Assembly (NCBI RefSeq): GCF_001029105.3
Contig: NZ_CP011807.3
Location: forward strand, 1,798,001 to 1,862,000
Direction of reading: 5' to 3'
Source: Pandoraea faecigallinarum
Lineage (GTDB): Bacteria > Pseudomonadota > Gammaproteobacteria > Burkholderiales > Burkholderiaceae
Length of the DNA stretch: 64,000 nt
Made by a program: the position numbers and the translations under genes. Each line of letters begins with the position of its first letter. The stretch's first letter is position 1. Below, one piece after another: positions 54,096 through 63,721 of the stretch. The notes beneath the pieces are model-generated. The model saw nothing but the letters and a program-made list of their open reading frames with translations. It was not told the origin of the DNA and did not search any database.

Positions 54096-55577
54096 ATGCA
54101 ATCGCTACCGCTTCTGAGTCTGGCCATCTGGCTGCCCATCATCTCGGGGATCGTTGTCCTCGCGGTGGGTAACGACCGCAATCCGGGCGGCGCACGCGCG
54201 CTGTCGCTCATCGGCTCGCTGGTGAGCTTCCTGGTCACGCTGCCGCTGATCTCGAACTTCGACGCCAAAGCTTCCGCCTTCCAGTTCGTCGAGAAATCGA
54301 GCTGGATCGAACGCTTCCACATCAACTATTTCCTCGGTATCGACGGCATCTCGCTGTGGCTCGTCGTGCTGACCGCGCTCATTACGGTGATCGTGGTGAT
54401 CGCGGGCTGGGAAGTGATCACCGAGCGCGTGGCGCAGTACATGGCCGCGTTCCTGATTCTGTCGGGGCTGATGGTCGGCGTGTTCTCGGCGCAAGACGGC
54501 ATGCTGTTCTACGTCTTCTTCGAAGCCACGCTGATCCCGATGTACCTGATCATCGGTGTGTGGGGCGGCCCGAACCGGGTGTACGCCGCGTTCAAGTTCT
54601 TCCTTTACACGTTGCTCGGCTCGTTGCTGATGCTGGTGGCGCTGATCTACCTGTACAACGTGACGGGTTCGTTCACGCTGACCGACTGGTACGCCGCCAA
54701 GCTGCCGATGAACGTGCAGATACTGCTGTTCGTGGCGTTCTTCATGGCGTTTGCCGTGAAAGTGCCGATGTGGCCGGTGCACACCTGGCTGCCGGATGCT
54801 CACGTGGAAGCGCCGACGGGCGGCTCCGTCGTGCTGGCCGCCATCATGCTCAAGCTCGGTGCGTACGGTTTCCTGCGTTTCTCGCTGCCGATCGCCCCGG
54901 ATGCCAGCCATTACCTGTCGGGTTTCATGATCGCGCTTGCGCTGATCGCCATCGTCTACATCGGCCTCGTGGCGCTGGTACAGACGGACATGAAGAAACT
55001 CGTGGCTTACTCGTCGATCGCTCACATGGGCTTCGCGATCCTCGGCTTCTTCATGTTCAGCGAAATCGGCATGCAGGGCGCGATGGTGCAGATGATCTCG
55101 CACGGTTTCGTTTCGGGCGCCATGTTCCTGTGTATCGGCGTGCTGTATGACCGCATGCACTCGCGCAACATCGCCGACTACGGCGGTGTCGTGAACACGA
55201 TGCCGAAGTTCGCCGCATTCCTCATGCTGTTCGCGATGGCCAACAGCGGTCTGCCGGCAACGTCGGGCTTCGTGGGCGAATTCCTGGTGATTCTCGGCGC
55301 CGTGAAGCTGAACTTCTGGGTGGGCCTGCTGGCCGCTACCTCGCTGATCACCGGCGCCGCCTACTCGCTGTGGATGTACAAGCGCGTGATTTTCGGTGCT
55401 ATCGCCAACGATCACGTGCGCGAACTGGTCGACATCAACAAGCGCGAGTTCTTCATGCTGGCGGTGCTGGCGGCTCTCACGTTGTTCATGGGTATCTATC
55501 CGAAGCCTTTTACGGACCTGATGCACACCTCCGTGGTTAACCTCCTCGCCCACGTGGCGCAGACCAAGCTGCCGTAA
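54096..55577 (+). CDS. nuoM: NADH-quinone oxidoreductase subunit M
   Basis: 493 codons. Antiporter-like proton-pumping subunit. Conserved FFEATLIPMYLIIGVWGG, VKVPMWPVHTWLPDAHVEAPTGGSV (Lys of the half channel) and SIAHMGFAILGFF. ATG 54096, 18 bases after nuoL. Confidence 0.98.
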   Translation: MQSLPLLSLAIWLPIISGIVVLAVGNDRNPGGARALSLIGSLVSFLVTLPLISNFDAKASAFQFVEKSSWIERFHINYFLGIDGISLWLVVLTALITVIVVIAGWEVITERVAQYMAAFLILSGLMVGVFSAQDGMLFYVFFEATLIPMYLIIGVWGGPNRVYAAFKFFLYTLLGSLLMLVALIYLYNVTGSFTLTDWYAAKLPMNVQILLFVAFFMAFAVKVPMWPVHTWLPDAHVEAPTGGSVVLAAIMLKLGAYGFLRFSLPIAPDASHYLSGFMIALALIAIVYIGLVALVQTDMKKLVAYSSIAHMGFAILGFFMFSEIGMQGAMVQMISHGFVSGAMFLCIGVLYDRMHSRNIADYGGVVNTMPKFAAFLMLFAMANSGLPATSGFVGEFLVILGAVKLNFWVGLLAATSLITGAAYSLWMYKRVIFGAIANDHVRELVDINKREFFMLAVLAALTLFMGIYPKPFTDLMHTSVVNLLAHVAQTKLP

Positions 55578-55597
55578 TCGGGGAGGACATCTAGATC

Positions 55598-57067
55598 ATG
55601 CAAAACATTAATCTGCTGCCCGCGTTGCCGGAGGCCATCCTGCTGCTCATGATCCTCGTGATCATGATGTGCGACGCGTTCCTCGGCCAGACGCGCAAGC
55701 TCAACTACGTGCTGGCGCTCATCACGTCGGCTGTCGTCTCCGTGCTCTGGGCGTGCAACGCCGCCGATCCGGCGTCGCACTATCTGTTCGGTAACGTGTT
55801 CGTCGCCGATCCGATGTCGAATCTGCTCAAGGCCTTCGGCGGTCTGGCAACGTTCGTCACGTTCATCTACGGTCAGAAGTATCTGGAAGTCCGCGGCCTC
55901 GCCCGTGGCGACTTCTATGTCCTCAGCCTGTTCTCGCTGCTGGGCCTGTCGGTGATGATCTCGGGCAACAGCTTCCTGACGCTCTATCTGGGCCTGGAAC
56001 TGATGTCGCTCTCGCTGTACGCCCTCGCGGCCGTGTGGCGCGATTCGACGAACGCGACCGAATCGGCCATGAAGTACTACGTGCTGGGTGCACTTGCATC
56101 GGGCTTCCTGCTGTACGGGATGTCGATGATGTACGGGGCGACGGGTTCGCTCGAACTGGCCAAGGTCTTCGAAGTGATCGCTTCGGGCGCCGTGAACAAG
56201 ATCGTGCTGGTGTTCGGCGTGGTGTTCGTGGTCGCGGGCCTGGCGTTCAAACTGGGTGCTGCGCCGTTCCACATGTGGGTGCCGGACGTCTATCAGGGCG
56301 CACCGACCCCGGTCACGCTGCTTATCGGCGGTGCGCCGAAGCTGGGCGCCTTCGCGCTGCTGCTGCGCCTGCTCGTGGAAGGCATGCTGCCGCTGGCTAT
56401 CGATTGGCAACAGATGCTGATCATTCTGGCGGTGCTCTCGCTGGTGATCGGTAACCTGACCGCCATCGTGCAGACCAACGTCAAGCGTCTGCTCGCATAC
56501 TCGACGATCTCGCACATGGGCTTCGTGCTGCTGGGCATGCTCTCGGGCGTGGTGGGCGGCAAGATCGACGGGATTGCCGATGCCTACGGTTCGTCGCTGT
56601 TCTACAGCGTGATCTACCTGCTCACGACGCTGGGCACGTTCGGTATCGTGCTGCTGCTCTCGCGTCAGGGCTTCGAAGCGGAGAACCTGTCGGATCTGAA
56701 GGGTCTGAACCAGCGTAGCCCGTGGTTCGCCTTCGTCATGCTGATGCTGATGTTCTCGCTGGCCGGCATTCCGCCGCTGGCAGGCTTCTATGCCAAGCTA
56801 GCGGTGCTGCAAGCTGTCGTGAACGCGGGCATGGTGTGGCTGGCTGTCGTGGCCGTGGTTGCCTCGCTGATCGGTGCGTTCTACTACCTGCGTGTCGTGA
56901 AGCTGATGTACTTCGACAAGCCCGAAGACACCAATGCGCTGCAAGGCAGCGGCACCATGCGCTTCGTGCTGTCGATCAACGGTCTGGCAATGCTTTATCT
57001 GGGCCTGATGCCGGGCTCGCTGATGGAGTGGTGCCTGCACACGATCAAGCTGACGCTGGCCAGCTAA
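55598..57067 (+). CDS. nuoN: NADH-quinone oxidoreductase subunit N
   Basis: 489 codons. Third antiporter-like pumping subunit. Conserved [34 protein letters not shown] and [14 protein letters not shown]. Last nuo gene. A strong hairpin without T tract follows. Confidence 0.98.
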   Translation: MQNINLLPALPEAILLLMILVIMMCDAFLGQTRKLNYVLALITSAVVSVLWACNAADPASHYLFGNVFVADPMSNLLKAFGGLATFVTFIYGQKYLEVRGLARGDFYVLSLFSLLGLSVMISGNSFLTLYLGLELMSLSLYALAAVWRDSTNATESAMKYYVLGALASGFLLYGMSMMYGATGSLELAKVFEVIASGAVNKIVLVFGVVFVVAGLAFKLGAAPFHMWVPDVYQGAPTPVTLLIGGAPKLGAFALLLRLLVEGMLPLAIDWQQMLIILAVLSLVIGNLTAIVQTNVKRLLAYSTISHMGFVLLGMLSGVVGGKIDGIADAYGSSLFYSVIYLLTTLGTFGIVLLLSRQGFEAENLSDLKGLNQRSPWFAFVMLMLMFSLAGIPPLAGFYAKLAVLQAVVNAGMVWLAVVAVVASLIGAFYYLRVVKLMYFDKPEDTNALQGSGTMRFVLSINGLAMLYLGLMPGSLMEWCLHTIKLTLAS

Positions 57068-57097
57068 CGTGCCGGACGAGACGTAATTCGGGAAAGG

Positions 57098-57128
57098 GGC
57101 AGGGCAGACCGGCAAGGTCTGCCCTGCC
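57098..57128 (+). promoter_or_regulatory. 13-bp perfect stem-loop after nuoN
   Basis: GGCAGGGCAGACC-ggcaa-GGTCTGCCCTGCC has no T run, so it is not a plain rho-independent terminator. It sits between nuoN and DUF2818 and could protect the 3' end of the nuo message. Confidence 0.5.
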
Positions 57129-57156
57129 GTTCGACAGACAGGAAGGGAGACGAACG

Positions 57157-57474
57157 ATGGGCATGTCGGCAGGAGGAACGCTGGTCATTCTGCTGGCCGT
57201 GCTGGGTGCGAACCTGCCGTTCGTGAACCAGCGGCTATTCGGCATTCTCGGCCGTAGGGCTGCGACCAAGCCGCTGTGGTGGCGTCTGATCGAGATGGTG
57301 GTAGCGTACTTCGTTGTGGGGGCGCTGGGCTACCTGATCGAATCGGGCATCGGCAACGTCTTCTCGCAGGGTTGGGAATTCTACGCCGTGACTGCCAGCC
57401 TGTTTGTCGTGTTCGCGTTCCCGGGCTTCGTCTACCGATATTTGTGGCGTCATCGACCGGCGGCTGCCGCGTGA
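57157..57474 (+). CDS. DUF2818 family membrane protein
   Basis: 105 codons from ATG 57157 with GGAAGGGAGA upstream. Three predicted TM (TLVILLAVLGANLPFV, WWRLIEMVVAYFVVGALGY, FYAVTASLFVVFAFPGFVY). Its constant place after nuoN in betaproteobacteria suggests a role with complex I, but no biochemical function is known. Confidence 0.92.
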   Translation: MGMSAGGTLVILLAVLGANLPFVNQRLFGILGRRAATKPLWWRLIEMVVAYFVVGALGYLIESGIGNVFSQGWEFYAVTASLFVVFAFPGFVYRYLWRHRPAAAA

Positions 57475-57565
57475 GATGGACGCTTCGCAAGACGCCGCCT
57501 TCATGGCGGCGTTTTGTATTTTGGGTTCGCCAACGGATTCGCCAATTTTCAGCCGTGGAGGGCTT

Positions 57566-58159
57566 ATGATCCAACCTCAGAACGACGATCGTCACCTCGT
57601 CGAGACGGGCATCGAAAGCGACACTGTCTACGACGGCGCTTTCCTGACCATCAAGCGCGACCGCGTGCGTTTGCCGGACGGCAAGACCGCGATTCGCGAG
57701 TACACCACGCATCCGGGCGCGGTGATGGTGATCCCGCTGTTTGACGACGGGCAGGTGCTCATGGAGCGCCAGTACCGTTATCCGCTTCAGCGCGTGATGA
57801 CGGAATTGCCCGCGGGCAAGCTCGACGAAGCCGAGGGCGGCCTCGTATGCGGCCAGCGGGAACTGCTCGAAGAGACGGGGTACATGGCGAAGCGCTGGGA
57901 CTATCTCACGCGCATTCACCCGGTGATTTCCTATTCGACGGAATTCATCGACATCTGGCTCGCGCGTGACCTCACGAAAGGCGAGCAGCGCCTGGACGAG
58001 GGCGAATTCCTCGACGTGTTCAAGATGCCGGCGACGGAGCTGGTCCGATGGGTGCGCGACGGGCGTATCACGGACGTGAAAACGATCATCGGCGCGTTCT
58101 GGCTGGAAAAGATATTATCCGGAGTATGGCAGCCCGGCGAACGCTCGCCGTTGCGCTGA
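57566..58159 (+). CDS. NUDIX hydrolase, ADP-ribose pyrophosphatase type
   Basis: 197 codons from ATG 57566. Complete NUDIX box (GKLDEAE ... RELLEETGY). N-terminal VETGIESDTVYDGAFLTIKRDRVRLPDGK and TTHPGAVMVIP resemble NudF/ADPRase. It likely hydrolyses ADP-ribose; specificity is not proven. It overlaps nothing and DUF1178 follows 35 bases later. Confidence 0.92.
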   Translation: MIQPQNDDRHLVETGIESDTVYDGAFLTIKRDRVRLPDGKTAIREYTTHPGAVMVIPLFDDGQVLMERQYRYPLQRVMTELPAGKLDEAEGGLVCGQRELLEETGYMAKRWDYLTRIHPVISYSTEFIDIWLARDLTKGEQRLDEGEFLDVFKMPATELVRWVRDGRITDVKTIIGAFWLEKILSGVWQPGERSPLR

Positions 58160-58194
58160 ACGGGTGTCCCGTCAAGCCTCTTACTTATCGCGTC

Positions 58195-58707
58195 ATGAAG
58201 GTTTTTGATTTGCGTTGTGCGCACGAGCACACCTTCGAGGGCTGGTTCGGCTCGGAGGACGATTTTCTGTCGCAACAGCAGCGCGCACTGGTGACATGCC
58301 CGGTGTGCGGCGACGCGGGCGTGGTACGTCTGCCGTCCGCGCCGCGTCTGAATCTCTCCGGCGCGAAGGACGCTTCGCCGCCGCAGTCCGCACTATCGTC
58401 CGCATCGTCGGCCGTGCCGTCGCCTGCCTCGGCGTCGGCTGCGCGCGCCGGGGTGCCGCCGGCGGTTCTCGAAGCCCGCCGGGAAATGCAGGCACTCTGG
58501 ATGAAGGCCGTGCGTCATGTGATGGCCAATACCGAGGACGTCGGCAATCACTTCGCCGAAGAGGCGCGCAAGATCCATTACAAGGAAGCGCCCGAGCGCA
58601 ATATCCGGGGCATCGCCACGCCGCAGGAAACCGCCGAACTGGCCGAGGAGGGCATCGATGTGATGATGCTGCCGGTGCCCGCCGCTGCCAAGGAAACGCT
58701 GCAATAG
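58195..58707 (+). CDS. DUF1178 family protein
   Basis: 170 codons from ATG 58195. N-terminal MKVFDLRCAHEHTFEGWFGSEDDF with CPVCG (a zinc-ribbon-like Cys set), then a low-complexity Ala/Ser/Pro stretch and a conserved C-terminus (HVMANTEDVGNHFAEEARKIHY, RNIRGIAT). Function unknown. Order nuoN-DUF2818-NUDIX-DUF1178 is conserved. It converges on the giant minus-strand gene. Confidence 0.92.
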   Translation: MKVFDLRCAHEHTFEGWFGSEDDFLSQQQRALVTCPVCGDAGVVRLPSAPRLNLSGAKDASPPQSALSSASSAVPSPASASAARAGVPPAVLEARREMQALWMKAVRHVMANTEDVGNHFAEEARKIHYKEAPERNIRGIATPQETAELAEEGIDVMMLPVPAAAKETLQ

Positions 58708-58798
58708 CGCCGCTCGGCGATGCCGGCCGCCGAGCCTTACATCATGTCTTCGCTCCGTAATGTGCGGTCTGCCGCCGTTCTGTGCCGCGACCCCGGCG

Positions 58799-61700
58799 TC
58801 AGACGGCCGGCTCGGTCCATGGCCGGAGCAGATCGGCAGTCTTCGCGAAGCCCGGGGCCGTGAGCGGGACGTCGCGCAGCGCGTCGATATCGACCTGTTT
58901 GAACGCGAAGCTCGGGGTCATCGGGGTACCGTAGGCGCCATAACGTTTCAAGAGCGCCGACTTGCCCAGATGCGTTCTGAGAAATTCGACGAGCGCTTCG
59001 CGCGATGCGAAACGCCCCAGTCCGAAATTGGGATCGAAGAACGCCGAAACGTCGTTCAGAACCAACGTCATGGCGTGGGACATTGTCTGGACCAGAAAGG
59101 TACCCCGGGTCTGCGTGTTCAGCAGCTTGTCGCTGATCGCCTCGAAATCGAGAAACTCCAGATGGCTCTCCGTGGCCGATGCGCCGGGATTCATCTGGAG
59201 CGAGGTGAGCGCGTCGCGCAGCGCCTTGGCGACGGGTGCCGAGGGCGTATCCACAGCCGATTGCACGTTCATGATCAGCGAACTCACCCGCGCTTCGTCG
59301 ATGGCAATCGCCATGGCCCGCGCGAATGCGAGACACAGGCCCTGCGAGCCATCGGTCGTGGTGTGGAGAAAGTCCGCCTGCGCGAATTCGATGAATTCGC
59401 CGCCCAGATCGTCGACTTCCTGTCCGAACCATCGCGCGGCCACCTTCGCTCGCAGTGATAGTTCAACACCTTCCTGGGTGCGGATTTGCTTCAGGAGCGT
59501 TGCCCGGACCGCCGGATCGTTGGACTTGATGTATTCGAGCTTGAGCAGATCGGACTGCTGTGTTTTCGGCGTCGGCGTGGGGGTAAGCGGTCTGGTTTGC
59601 CCGGCACCGAGTTGCTCGCGACGCCGCATGCCGGCCGGCGAATTCTCGGACGCAAGGGCAGAGCGAAAGCGGACGTCGATGTCACGCCGAATCTGATCGT
59701 GGAACGGTTCGGCCATGACTGCGTCGTCCGCAGTCGACGTGTCGCTCTCGACCAGGAACCAGTCGTATGTGCCCGTTTGACGAATGGCAGGGCCCTCGAT
59801 GTCCGGTGAGTCGCTGCTGAACATTCGCCATCGGCCGCGTTGGGTGTCGTAGCGTACGTTGACCAACTGCTCGTCGATACGCGCGACCATGCCTTGCGGA
59901 CCCCGATACAGATTCGGAAGCAGGTTCGAGAGTGCGCTCTCGGACTCTCGGGCGGCGAAGTGCCCGATGAATCCTCGAAACGCTTCGGAAGAGCGTGCAA
60001 GCAGGCCTAGCGGAATCCCGCCGGTCACGCCGGTAAGCAGCGCCGCCCAGCCGGCCTGATTCGTGGCTTCGTCTCCGAACACGGCGCCCATGGTCCCCGC
60101 AACGACGTTGAAGCCGGTGATGGCGGCGTTTGCTTGGCCAATGAAGGGCGCAGCCGAGAATGCGAGATGTCCGACGCCGACAACGACGTTGAGGACGGCG
60201 CTCCAGTTGAGCAGCGAGGCGAAGGCATTCGTCTGCGGGCGTGCCCCTGCATGTTGAATCAGGTATTGCGAATGGGCCTCCCAGGTCCTTGTGTACTCGG
60301 TGAACGCGTCTTTGTTGCCTGCGTCGAACGGCCGGCCTGGGGGCATGACTGCCGGCACGCCGGCGCCGGGACGGCCCCACTGCGCCAGCGTTTCTTCGAT
60401 AGTCGCATTTCCGGAGAGCTGCGCGTTCGCCGGATTCGCTGCCGGCCCGAATGTCCGTGCCAGTCGCTCGCGCGCCGCCTTGTCCTGACATATGCGCACG
60501 ATCCAGCGCGCGAGCGCGGCGCGATCCGGGAATGCCGCAACGCTGTTGGCGAGAAAGCTGGGGGCGTACACCAGAATGGCGCCGGTCTTCGGATCCGTGA
60601 ATTCGTGAATGTCCGAGACCTTGCCCTCGATCTGCAACCTCGCCATCTTCAGTGCGGACATTGGGGGCGTGTACTCGGTCTCGAGGTAGCGCGCGTCGAG
60701 ATTCAGCGGGGTCGACACGCCGGACGGCACCGGCGAATCGATGCCAACGAGCGTACGCGCGATGCTTGCCCCGTTTGCCGAGAGCTTGCCGTCGCCAGTC
60801 TGCAGATAGACATCGATGAGAAACGCTCCCTTGAGCGAAGCCCGCACTTCGCTGCGGTGGTGGGTCCAGAATGTCTTGACGTCGTCGAGAAAACACTTCT
60901 CGAAGGCCTTGACATCGATCCGTCCAAGCAGGTCCTGTGGTGCAAAGCCCTCGAATCTCACTACCGCATTCGCGTGCTTCGGATTCGGGCTATGGGAGAA
61001 GTACGCATGAGTGCGTCCGTAAATCAGTGGCGGCTTGCCGGCCACGACATCGAGCACGAGCTTGTCGAGACGGCTCGAAACCACGTGGGGCACCTCGGGC
61101 GGTAGCGTGTCGCGTGACTCGATGTGCAGGAAAAGGCGCTCCGGCGCACTCACCCGGGGCGTAACCGAGTCGAATATCCCTGCGAGATAGGTGCGGGCCG
61201 ATGCCTCCGGCGTTGGCAAGACGGCCGAGAGATGGGCGCGCAGATGGGTGAGCAGAAGAAAGTCGGTCACAGCCGATGCGGGAAGGCTGATCTGCCTGCC
61301 GGGGGAGATGGCACCGGGCGGCCTGTTGTTGGGAAAACCGGAAACGACTCCCGCCGGCGGGCGCTGGGCTGTGCCGGGCGCGTCGCCTTCGGCGCCCGCG
61401 AACCACGTCAGCCAGTGCCGGGTTCGCGAACCGGCGCTGTCCTGCGCGTGGCCCAGGAGGTTCTCGAGCAGGCGTTGGCCGCCGAGGTTGACGTCGTCGC
61501 GAACGACTTCGAAGCTGGACTGCGTGGTGAGGTCGAACAGATCGTCCCGGGTCGGTTTCATCGAAACCTTGCATTGAGCGCCCCGTCGGCAGGCGTCCTG
61601 CAGATGGAGCGGCAACCGGTCGACCAATGCGCGGTGGACCGACGACGAATTGCCGCGCGCCACGTCATCGAGAAAATGCGACGTCGACGCATATTCGATG

Positions 61701-63622
61701 AGCGGATCCGTATGGCCTGCCAGATGGAGAACGATCGACGCCGGGCGCCGGGCCATGCCCGTGGAAGGTATCCCGATCACGAAGGCGCCGGCAGGGTAGT
61801 GTCGTGGTCCGGCTCCCGGTACCTCGATCTCCAGCTCATATCCCTGAATTTCGTGAATGAACGAATCTGCCGCGTCGCGCATCGGCTGGCTTGGCGCATA
61901 GCAAATGGTCTGAACGAGCGCGTGCGCCCGCGACGAGAGTTTTCCCGCGAAGTACGCGAGTGAGGCGTCCTGCTCCAGCATGGTGATACGGTGCGCGCGC
62001 AGATCCAGCGCGGCAAGCTCGCCCGGCGTGACCTGTTCCAGGGCAAGTCGTCGTCGATGAAATTCCTTTTTCGCTTGCCGCGAGATCTCGACGAACTGTT
62101 CGGCGCTCATCCCCTTGAGCTCTTCGGCCGGCTCGAAAATCGTCGACCCCGTGCGATTGCGCGCATAAATGCCGTACTCCTCGCGCAGATTGTCGAACGG
62201 CGGATCGATGGTGAAGATGTCCAGTGCCGCCTGCGTCAGCGATTTCGAATAGAGCGCTCCCTGTTGGGCACTTTGGTGACGTGTGAACGCGTCGCGATCG
62301 GGGTGGTACTGCCAGAGCGTGAAACGCTTGAGAAACCAGCCGTCGGGATTCAGATTGGCGGCCAGAGGGTAGCTTCCGTCCTTAAAGCGGTTGGCAAGAA
62401 AGCGTTTGATGTCGAGGAGCGGCGCAAGCGTCTGTCTCAGTTTGTCCTGTGCGTGCATGCGAAAGAACTGTGCCGTGATGACCGGACCCAGTCGTCTCGA
62501 CGCGGCGGACGGTGACAGCGGATTGACGTCGGTCTTGAGGTTGCCGACGGCATCCTTTCGGGCGCGCTCGGCGCGTATCCGGCTGGCGAGTACCTGACTT
62601 CTGCCCAAAGGCGCCGCCTGCGTCTGCGGCATTCGCAGCGGGTCGAACGGCAACGGCATTTCCCATGCGCTCTGAACAGCGAAGCCGGCCTGGGAAATCA
62701 CCGCGTCGGCAAACGCCTCGATATGTTGCAGGAGCGAGGGGGATTGTGTCGGTTCCGGCGTCGGCTGTCCCGATGGCGCATGGCTTTGCTGCGGTGCGCT
62801 GCCCCGTAGGTTGTCCGCGTCGACACGACGACGCGTATTGTCCCTCGTGCCGCCGGACGCCCGATCCCGACCGAACCGCTGGCGCGCATTCATGTCAAGC
62901 GGCTCGATATTCCGGTACGGCACGACCATGCGCTCCATGGCGCTCTGTGCATAGAGCCACCGGGTGAGAACGCCCGCGACCCCATGTTCGCGAAACGCAA
63001 ACGCGGGCGCACGTGCGGACAGGCGTGCAGCGGCCTGTCGCGCAATAAACTCGTACTCCAAAGGATTGCGATCGCGCCGATAGTCGGAACCGTAGTACAG
63101 CAGCCACCAGAACGCCTTTTGCAGCCGGGCGCGGAAGGTCTCGCCCGGGCGGTCGTTGATCGGGCCCGCCGGGTCTGCCCCGCGTTGCATGGCGCGAAGA
63201 ACGTCGCGGTTCAGGCTTCTGCGCAGATCGCGGACGTAGCGCTCGCTGGTCAGGCGTCGCGCGATTTCGCCAAGTGTCTCGAACGGCCGGCGCGACACCA
63301 GCGCCCATTCCCATGCGACAAGGATTTTCGGTGCCAGGTCGTGTTCCCGCTCCAGGGCCGCGGAGAACGATTCCAGGTCTTCCGCGAGGAATACCGCAAC
63401 GTCGGCGGGGGGCACGCGGGTCAACGCCAGCAGCAGGGCGGCATGCGCTTGCGGGTCCATCTCGTAGAGGTCGGCGAGGGCCACGGCAAGGCCGGGCGGG
63501 AGATGCGTCAGATGGTTGTCCAGAAGCGCCGCGCGCACCGGTGTCCGGTCCGCGGATGCCGGGCGCGCGGGCGCCGGTGTAGTGCAGGGCAGTATGAGCA
63601 GCGCTGGTGCGGCGTGAATCAT
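58799..63622 (-). CDS. giant putative toxin or effector with papain-like (C58/PaToxP/LifA-like) C-terminal domain
   Basis: 1607 codons, the largest gene here. Start: ATG 63622, with AAGGGA about 7 bases upstream; the frame opens 30 codons earlier without a ribosome site. No signal peptide is clear. Residues about 30-1100 are a mixed helical region without a motif I can name, broadly like DUF6543/ToxA_N proteins of Pseudomonas. Residues about 1130-1225 are hydrophobic and Gly/Ala-rich, as in membrane-inserting segments. The C-terminal 200 hold C1430 (QGLCLAFARA), H1516 (TMSHAMTLVL) and D1530 (AFFDPNFGLG), the order and spacing of a papain-like catalytic triad. Its function is inferred, not shown. 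It has no secretion, chaperone or immunity gene beside it. Codon use looks slightly less GC-biased than the nuo genes by eye. Confidence 0.7.
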   Translation of the reverse strand: MIHAAPALLILPCTTPAPARPASADRTPVRAALLDNHLTHLPPGLAVALADLYEMDPQAHAALLLALTRVPPADVAVFLAEDLESFSAALEREHDLAPKILVAWEWALVSRRPFETLGEIARRLTSERYVRDLRRSLNRDVLRAMQRGADPAGPINDRPGETFRARLQKAFWWLLYYGSDYRRDRNPLEYEFIARQAAARLSARAPAFAFREHGVAGVLTRWLYAQSAMERMVVPYRNIEPLDMNARQRFGRDRASGGTRDNTRRRVDADNLRGSAPQQSHAPSGQPTPEPTQSPSLLQHIEAFADAVISQAGFAVQSAWEMPLPFDPLRMPQTQAAPLGRSQVLASRIRAERARKDAVGNLKTDVNPLSPSAASRRLGPVITAQFFRMHAQDKLRQTLAPLLDIKRFLANRFKDGSYPLAANLNPDGWFLKRFTLWQYHPDRDAFTRHQSAQQGALYSKSLTQAALDIFTIDPPFDNLREEYGIYARNRTGSTIFEPAEELKGMSAEQFVEISRQAKKEFHRRRLALEQVTPGELAALDLRAHRITMLEQDASLAYFAGKLSSRAHALVQTICYAPSQPMRDAADSFIHEIQGYELEIEVPGAGPRHYPAGAFVIGIPSTGMARRPASIVLHLAGHTDPLIEYASTSHFLDDVARGNSSSVHRALVDRLPLHLQDACRRGAQCKVSMKPTRDDLFDLTTQSSFEVVRDDVNLGGQRLLENLLGHAQDSAGSRTRHWLTWFAGAEGDAPGTAQRPPAGVVSGFPNNRPPGAISPGRQISLPASAVTDFLLLTHLRAHLSAVLPTPEASARTYLAGIFDSVTPRVSAPERLFLHIESRDTLPPEVPHVVSSRLDKLVLDVVAGKPPLIYGRTHAYFSHSPNPKHANAVVRFEGFAPQDLLGRIDVKAFEKCFLDDVKTFWTHHRSEVRASLKGAFLIDVYLQTGDGKLSANGASIARTLVGIDSPVPSGVSTPLNLDARYLETEYTPPMSALKMARLQIEGKVSDIHEFTDPKTGAILVYAPSFLANSVAAFPDRAALARWIVRICQDKAARERLARTFGPAANPANAQLSGNATIEETLAQWGRPGAGVPAVMPPGRPFDAGNKDAFTEYTRTWEAHSQYLIQHAGARPQTNAFASLLNWSAVLNVVVGVGHLAFSAAPFIGQANAAITGFNVVAGTMGAVFGDEATNQAGWAALLTGVTGGIPLGLLARSSEAFRGFIGHFAARESESALSNLLPNLYRGPQGMVARIDEQLVNVRYDTQRGRWRMFSSDSPDIEGPAIRQTGTYDWFLVESDTSTADDAVMAEPFHDQIRRDIDVRFRSALASENSPAGMRRREQLGAGQTRPLTPTPTPKTQQSDLLKLEYIKSNDPAVRATLLKQIRTQEGVELSLRAKVAARWFGQEVDDLGGEFIEFAQADFLHTTTDGSQGLCLAFARAMAIAIDEARVSSLIMNVQSAVDTPSAPVAKALRDALTSLQMNPGASATESHLEFLDFEAISDKLLNTQTRGTFLVQTMSHAMTLVLNDVSAFFDPNFGLGRFASREALVEFLRTHLGKSALLKRYGAYGTPMTPSFAFKQVDIDALRDVPLTAPGFAKTADLLRPWTEPAV

Positions 63623-63721
63623 CGGAAATCCCTTCGGACGTGAAGACACAGCGACAGTCGAACGGGCCGGCCCACCCCCTACGCGCTGCGACCGTCTTTT
63701 GCATGCGATCATGGCGAGTGC

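Noticed and set aside
63623..63721. A possible T3SS-type hrpII/PIP box upstream of the giant gene on the minus strand (TTCG followed by TTCA)
   Set aside because: The second half does not match TTCG and the spacing is 14 and not 15-16, so there is no real box.
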